NCBI GenBank assembly: GCA_013285595.1
Contig: JABDHF010000001.1
Span: 38,904 to 102,903, forward strand
DNA from: Bacteroidota bacterium
Lineage (GTDB): Bacteria; Bacteroidota; Bacteroidia; Chitinophagales; Chitinophagaceae
Length of the DNA: 64,000 bases
Direction: 5' to 3'
The notes beneath the pieces were generated by a model. The model searched no databases. It was not told the origin of the DNA and saw only the letters and a list, made by a program, of their open reading frames with translations. Below, in pieces: positions 59,755 through 64,000 of the stretch. Position 1 is the stretch's first letter. Each line of letters starts with the position of its first letter. The position numbers and the translations under genes were made by a program.

Positions 59755-60626
59755 TTTCTTGATTTTTTGAAATGCGACAATTCTTGTTTTACACAGTCAT
59801 CATACAGTTCCTTGTCTTCTGAAGCAAACGCGCAAATATCTGCGAACATAGAGATATTTCTTCCTGAAAAATAATTTATTAGCTGGTCAATAATATCGCG
59901 CTGTTCAATGTTGCAAGACAGTAACAAGTCACCCGTATTAGTATAAAAGATCAGGTACGCGTAGCCACAATCTTTCAGGTAATCAATAAATTGAAACGGG
60001 TCATCATTATTTTGTGTTATGAGGTAAGGATCATATTCAAGGAAGAGGACCGGCTTTATTGTTTTCAAAAGATTTGTGCAGCCTCTTAATATAAGGGTAT
60101 CGTAGCCATCGGTATCTATTTTTAATACTTTAGCATGCTTAAAATCAGGAAATTCATCAAGAATATTTTCTAGTGTACGAATCATTATTTTGTCAGCAGC
60201 TTCAACAACAACAGCCGTACCGCGATCCATTTTCATAGAAACATTTGCCTCCTCATTTTTCTCACCTACAAGGGCGTTGCAAGCAGACACATTTTTATAT
60301 TGCGCCACATTTGATTTTAATATCCTAAAATATTTTTTTTCTCCGTCTATACACAGTATTGGAGCATTTGAATAATTCTTAATAAAGGCTACTGTATCAC
60401 CGATATTTGCCCCGATATCAATTACATGAAGATTCGATGTGTGTTTGCTGATATATTGGATTATTCTAGGCAAGTTAAAATTGTAATCCGGATATACTTT
60501 CACATTTGTCCTTAGCTGATGTGAAAAGGGAACTTTAATAACCTGGTTGCCAATATTTAAATTTACTAATGGGTCATAAAGTTTAGAGACTATTTTTATG
60601 AATTTGCGTTGCAAAATTTGAAGCAT
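59748..60626 (-). CDS. FkbM family SAM-dependent methyltransferase
   Basis: 292-residue Rossmann-fold methyltransferase of the FkbM group, often found in polysaccharide or glycan clusters where it O-methylates a sugar. SAM-binding motif is VIDIGANIGDTVAFIK (about residues 94-109), ICIDGEKKYFRIL, an FkbM-type VLKIDTDGYDTLILRG segment and LFLEYDPYL. AT-rich, with the look of the GT9 gene rather than the neighbouring gmd/fcl. Target unknown. Confidence 0.9.
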   Translation of the reverse strand: MLQILQRKFIKIVSKLYDPLVNLNIGNQVIKVPFSHQLRTNVKVYPDYNFNLPRIIQYISKHTSNLHVIDIGANIGDTVAFIKNYSNAPILCIDGEKKYFRILKSNVAQYKNVSACNALVGEKNEEANVSMKMDRGTAVVVEAADKIMIRTLENILDEFPDFKHAKVLKIDTDGYDTLILRGCTNLLKTIKPVLFLEYDPYLITQNNDDPFQFIDYLKDCGYAYLIFYTNTGDLLLSCNIEQRDIIDQLINYFSGRNISMFADICAFASEDKELYDDCVKQELSHFKKSRNY

Positions 60627-60680
60627 GTAAAATTGTATTAGATAAAAGAGAGTAAAAATACTGTTTGGTAATGAAAAAAA

Positions 60681-63233
60681 TTACCTGATTAGATGAATAT
60701 CACCTTTCATCATATGCTTCTGTCCTTCCAAAGAATAATTGAGCATATAAAAATAAGTGCCGAGATCCTGGTCCACGCCATTGAATTTGCCATCCCAGCC
60801 GTTGTAAATATCATCAGTATAAAAAACACGTTGTCCCCATCGGTTGTATACGCTGAAAGCAAAATCACGGTATTTCCCTAAATGCCCAATCACTCTCAGC
60901 AGGTCATTCAGTCCGTCGTTATTGGGTGAAAAAGCTGAGGGCAACCATATATCGCACATCTCAAAATCAACTTTCACAGTATCGCTTGTGCTGGTGCAGC
61001 CATTTGCTGCTTTTACCCAATAATTCCCCGAGGTAGTTACTTTTATACTTGGTTCGTTATCACCTGTACTCCACAACAATGTATTACTGTTAAGGCTATT
61101 AGCTGATAGCACCAGCTCGCTTCCCTTGCATAATACAGTATCAGCTCCCAGTGACACGAGAGGTTCTTTGATCTCACTCACATTAATGAGATCAGAACCG
61201 CTGCAGCCATTTTTAGTTACTGTGAGCGAATAGCTGCCGACAGACGAAACTACTATAGAGGCGCCTGTGCTGCCATTGCTCCAAAGATACTGAGAGCCGG
61301 TAGGTTGTGGAGAACTTAATGTGACCGATTGGCCTGTACATATAGAAGTATCATTACCCAGATGTACGATAGGTAACGGGAGCGCCGCTACACGGAAGGT
61401 ATCGAAAGAGAAAGAACAATTACCGGTTGCTTTTACAGAATATATGCCACTGCTAACGGTTATGGAACTACCGGAAGACCCCGTATTCCACAGATAAGAA
61501 CTATATCCGCCAGGTGCTGCTAATGTAATGAGGCTGTCGGCACATACAAATGTATCTTTTACCACCGAGGTTGTAGATGGCGTGATGGAAATTACATGAA
61601 ATGTATCAATAAATAATGCACAGCCTATAGAGGCAACGACCCAATAACTGCCGCTATCTACAGTAACAGATGTGGACGTGGCTCCGGTGCTCCAATGATA
61701 GGAGCTATAACCACCCGGAGCGTTTAACGTAACATTTGTAACAGGGAAGCATGCGCTTGTGTCGTGGCTGCCATAGGTGGTGCCGGCCGCAATCAGATCG
61801 ATATAAACGCTGTCTTTCACAATACATAATTGATTAAAGGCGATATCGTCTACTACCAGGTCATTTCCGAACGAGGCTGTTACCAGGTCATCCAAGCAAA
61901 TGTCGGCCAGGGTTGATGTGCCGCTATTCCATGTCACCCGGTACCGGTTCCATATGCCGCTGGTGCCACTTGGGGAGAAAGCACCTATTACAATCCCGTT
62001 TATTTTCACTTCAATTGACGCCAGCGGGCTAGGATAAGTTGACGCCATCCAAAAAGAAAACAGGTAATCAGTATTGGGCATAACCGGTATAGACTCACAC
62101 CAGAAATTTACGGGATAACTGAGCGCACCATCTACGATAAGCATTTTACCTGTGCCTGTGGTATGATCGCCCATAGATACCCAAGACGCGTCGTAGCTGT
62201 GCGGATTAATATCAACTGCGGAGCATCCGTTACAGGTAGAGCCTGTGGGCTCAGGAGTATATGAAGTGGAAAAGCCGGTGCTCCCAGCACTAAAATCGCC
62301 ATTCACAACAAGGTTGCCGGGTATGATAGTTTTAACGGTAAGATGATACCACCCTGATGTAGCTATTGTAAGTGTGGGGCTGAGTATGGCAGGATTAGAC
62401 AAGCCGGTAGATGGGGTCCATAGTATACTGTATACAGAGTCAGAGCCGTATAAAGTAGCAGACAAAGTAACAGGTACCTCGTTGCAGGCATAGAGTGTAT
62501 CGGGCATGCTTATGGAATCGCATGCAGAAGAGGTAACTGTAGTGCATACGGGATCATAATGATAAAGTTGCCTTATCTCGGTATCTGATAAAGCCCGATT
62601 ATATACAGCAATGTCGTCTAATTTGCCTTGGAAAGCATTAGTACCGTTGGTAAAATCCATTCCTACCGCAAAATCTTCATATGTGTGGGTTAGATTAAAA
62701 GTTGCGGTAAATGTTCCAATTAGTACGGTATCAATTATGAAGTCAAATGTGCTTGGCGCTCGTCGTCTTAAAACAGTTTGATGCCACTGATGAAGCGTAA
62801 TGGGCGTAGGAAGGTATTGATTAATGCCACCAAATATTACTGCATCATCGGAGCCAATTGACAATAGAACAGGCCCAGTAATTAACATTTCATATCCGTC
62901 AATATTATTATTCCCATTGGAAATAATAAGCATGTTTCCAGGCGTGTCGAGTATAAACCACGCGCTGTATGTAAAGTTGCCTGTATCTGTAGGAAGAGGT
63001 GGCGTGCAATACATTATGTTATTAATACCGTTAAAGCTATAAGCGCAATCCGGGCTGCCAAACCTATCTGTCGTTAATACCGCTCCGCTATCATGTAAAT
63101 TATATCCATTGCCGCTATAATCGTTTGTATTACCACAAAATGGATACCATGCTACTAATCCGCCGGAAGGTAACTGGGCGATAGACAGGCTTGGTAGACA
63201 GGCTATCAATAATATTTGTATTATTTTTTTCAC
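60681..63233 (-). CDS. Gliding-motility-type C-terminal domain protein with LamG domain
   Basis: 850 residues from a GTG start (VKKIIQILLIACLPSLSIAQ), chosen because it gives a signal peptide; the frame extends 31 codons upstream without one. Mature N-terminus has a LamG/concanavalin-like domain (about residues 30-220, GNTNDYSGNGYNLHDSGAVL), a jelly-roll carbohydrate-binding-like region (about 320-490), then several repeated Ig/PKD-like segments with motif APGGYSSYHWSTG and the gliding motility-associated C-terminal domain DIWLPSAFSPNNDGLND...FSVYNRWGQRVF, typical of T9SS type B sorting. It is a very likely surface adhesin or matrix protein, exported by T9SS. Confidence 0.9.
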   Translation of the reverse strand: MKKIIQILLIACLPSLSIAQLPSGGLVAWYPFCGNTNDYSGNGYNLHDSGAVLTTDRFGSPDCAYSFNGINNIMYCTPPLPTDTGNFTYSAWFILDTPGNMLIISNGNNNIDGYEMLITGPVLLSIGSDDAVIFGGINQYLPTPITLHQWHQTVLRRRAPSTFDFIIDTVLIGTFTATFNLTHTYEDFAVGMDFTNGTNAFQGKLDDIAVYNRALSDTEIRQLYHYDPVCTTVTSSACDSISMPDTLYACNEVPVTLSATLYGSDSVYSILWTPSTGLSNPAILSPTLTIATSGWYHLTVKTIIPGNLVVNGDFSAGSTGFSTSYTPEPTGSTCNGCSAVDINPHSYDASWVSMGDHTTGTGKMLIVDGALSYPVNFWCESIPVMPNTDYLFSFWMASTYPSPLASIEVKINGIVIGAFSPSGTSGIWNRYRVTWNSGTSTLADICLDDLVTASFGNDLVVDDIAFNQLCIVKDSVYIDLIAAGTTYGSHDTSACFPVTNVTLNAPGGYSSYHWSTGATSTSVTVDSGSYWVVASIGCALFIDTFHVISITPSTTSVVKDTFVCADSLITLAAPGGYSSYLWNTGSSGSSITVSSGIYSVKATGNCSFSFDTFRVAALPLPIVHLGNDTSICTGQSVTLSSPQPTGSQYLWSNGSTGASIVVSSVGSYSLTVTKNGCSGSDLINVSEIKEPLVSLGADTVLCKGSELVLSANSLNSNTLLWSTGDNEPSIKVTTSGNYWVKAANGCTSTSDTVKVDFEMCDIWLPSAFSPNNDGLNDLLRVIGHLGKYRDFAFSVYNRWGQRVFYTDDIYNGWDGKFNGVDQDLGTYFYMLNYSLEGQKHMMKGDIHLIR

Positions 63234-63348
63234 GCGAGTAAAAATAAATGATTTTATTTTAAATCCAAAAATATGTATATTAATGTCATTAAATTCATAT
63301 TTTATTAATGCCTGACAAAAAAGCACTCTTTTACTTTCAAATGCAGCC

Positions 63349-63378
63349 TTGCATTTTCACGCTATAAGCGTAACTTTG
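63349..63378 (+). promoter_or_regulatory. Promoter of the nuo operon (full -33/-7 match)
   Basis: TTG (63349-63351), 19-nt spacer, TAACTTTG (63371-63378): the Bacteroidota consensus TTG-N19-TAnnTTTG with ideal spacing, 40 nt before nuoA. Confidence 0.7.
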
Positions 63379-63418
63379 CGTATTCTATAAAAAAGCTTTT
63401 CAAGCGGGAGAATCATAT

Positions 63419-63811
63419 ATGAGTCTTTTATTGCAGGCAGTAGAACATAATACGCCCATTAATTATTTCCCGATAGCCTTACAATTCGTAATTGCAATAG
63501 GATTCGTTGCAGTAATGATGATCGCAACTCACTTGCTTGGGCCTAAGAGGAAAACCCGTGATAAACTGATCAATTTCGAGAGTGGCATTCCATCTGTTGG
63601 TAATGCCCGCCAGCCTATGGGTATTAAGTATTTCCTGGTGGCTATCCTTTTTGTTTTATTTGATGTGGAGGTGATTTTCTTTTATCCGTATGCTATTAAT
63701 TTCAGGTTTTTGGGTAAGGATGGCTTTATGGAAGTAGTTTTGTTCGTGGCTTTCTTTTTGTGCGGCTTCATATATATAGTTAAAAAGGGAGCCCTCGAAT
63801 GGGAAGACTGA
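63419..63811 (+). CDS. nuoA: NADH-quinone oxidoreductase subunit A
   Basis: 130-residue membrane subunit of respiratory complex I with three transmembrane helices: FPIALQFVIAIGFVAVMMIA, YFLVAILFVLFDVEVIFFYPY and EVVLFVAFFLCGFIYIV. The typical NuoA stretch is the middle loop FESGIPSVGNARQP, followed by the conserved acidic helix FDVEVIF. First gene of the nuo operon; nuoB follows 87 nt later. Confidence 0.95.
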   Translation: MSLLLQAVEHNTPINYFPIALQFVIAIGFVAVMMIATHLLGPKRKTRDKLINFESGIPSVGNARQPMGIKYFLVAILFVLFDVEVIFFYPYAINFRFLGKDGFMEVVLFVAFFLCGFIYIVKKGALEWED

Positions 63812-63898
63812 ACCGCTGAAGGAGCTTTGAGTTTGAATAAAAAGGGTTTGATTTTTGTAAAATAAAATACCTCTGAAGGGAGGAAGGAGATCAATATT

Positions 63899-64000
63899 AT
63901 GCCACGTCCGGTGCAGTATAATACGAATGTGAAGATGGTGGATATCCCAGAGGGATATTCGGGGGAAGGTTTTTTTTCAACCAATCTTGATAAAATAATA
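63899..64000 (+). CDS. nuoB: NADH-quinone oxidoreductase subunit B, 5' part
   Basis: First 34 codons of NuoB, cut by the window end: MPRPVQYNTNVKMVDIPEG, then YSGEGFFSTNLDKII, matching the N-terminus of Bacteroidota NuoB before its Fe-S cysteine motif (outside the window). The start at 63899 is supported by a purine-rich AGGAAGGAG (63881-63889) nine bases upstream, a strong Shine-Dalgarno sequence that is unusual for this phylum. NuoB carries cluster N2 of complex I. Confidence 0.88.
   Translation, partial: MPRPVQYNTNVKMVDIPEGYSGEGFFSTNLDKII

Noticed and set aside
63234-63326. N-terminal extension of the large gliding-type protein
   Set aside because: The upstream codons interrupt the signal peptide position; the GTG at 63233 gives a normal signal sequence.

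Overview
This window is a piece of a Bacteroidota chromosome, most likely from the Chitinophagales (order is inference). The support is a cluster of secreted proteins with type IX secretion (T9SS) C-terminal sorting domains, a GldH gliding lipoprotein, a RemB/Wzi-like outer-membrane protein, a protein ending in a gliding-motility-type C-terminal domain, and the Bacteroidota -7 promoter element TAnnTTTG in front of at least sixteen genes. Most of the window is ordinary housekeeping and envelope DNA, with several short accessory patches made of toxin-antitoxin-like pairs and palindromic repeats.

Layout. 0-11 kb: the 3' part of priA, a two-gene DUF6934 module, an exported acidic protein, galE, an MsbA-like exporter, an aspartic protease with a copy of the same hairpin on each side, cysS, and two rhomboids of which one seems to have lost its catalytic residues. 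11-17 kb: four consecutive T9SS cargo genes, two of them with CxxC thiol motifs. 17-23 kb: MoxR ATPase, a histidine kinase, a lipoprotein hydrolase, gldH, and the nadC-diacylglycerol kinase pair. 23-26 kb: an accessory patch with a PIN toxin broken by one amber codon, a remnant of a type I restriction specificity subunit, and a HepT/MntA pair between 92-93 bp direct repeats. 26-32 kb: kbl, nitroreductase, threonine aldolase, a Uma2 protein and a short MutS-like ATPase. 32.2-33.15 kb: a REP-associated tyrosine transposase (RAYT) with a palindrome at its 3' side and a five-unit tandem palindrome array at its 5' side. 33-46 kb: pyrC, the RemB/Wzi-like protein, purH, an LpxD-type acyltransferase, msrB, nth, a thioredoxin, ubiX, a RelE/ParE module and mazG. 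46-53 kb: a signalling block with a 1243-residue multi-pass kinase, a response regulator with a C-terminal membrane anchor, and a cytosolic TPR hybrid kinase with receiver and HPt domains. 53-63 kb: ispE, a LolD-type ATPase, a cobalamin adenosyltransferase, GDP-fucose synthesis (gmd, fcl) and surface-glycan transferases, then a large gliding-type protein. 63.4 kb to the end: the start of the nuo complex I operon (nuoA, nuoB).

The strongest candidate for a little-described system is the RAYT gene with its tandem palindrome array (32,207-33,149). Also worth a look: five genes whose -7 promoter element lies only 3-7 nt from the start codon (predicted leaderless mRNAs), the apparent pseudo-rhomboid paired with an active-looking paralogue, the membrane-anchored response regulator, the DUF6934/51-residue pair, and a CCCCTAAAGGGG-type repeat that supplies the stop codons of two unrelated genes. 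No tRNA, rRNA or CRISPR array was seen.
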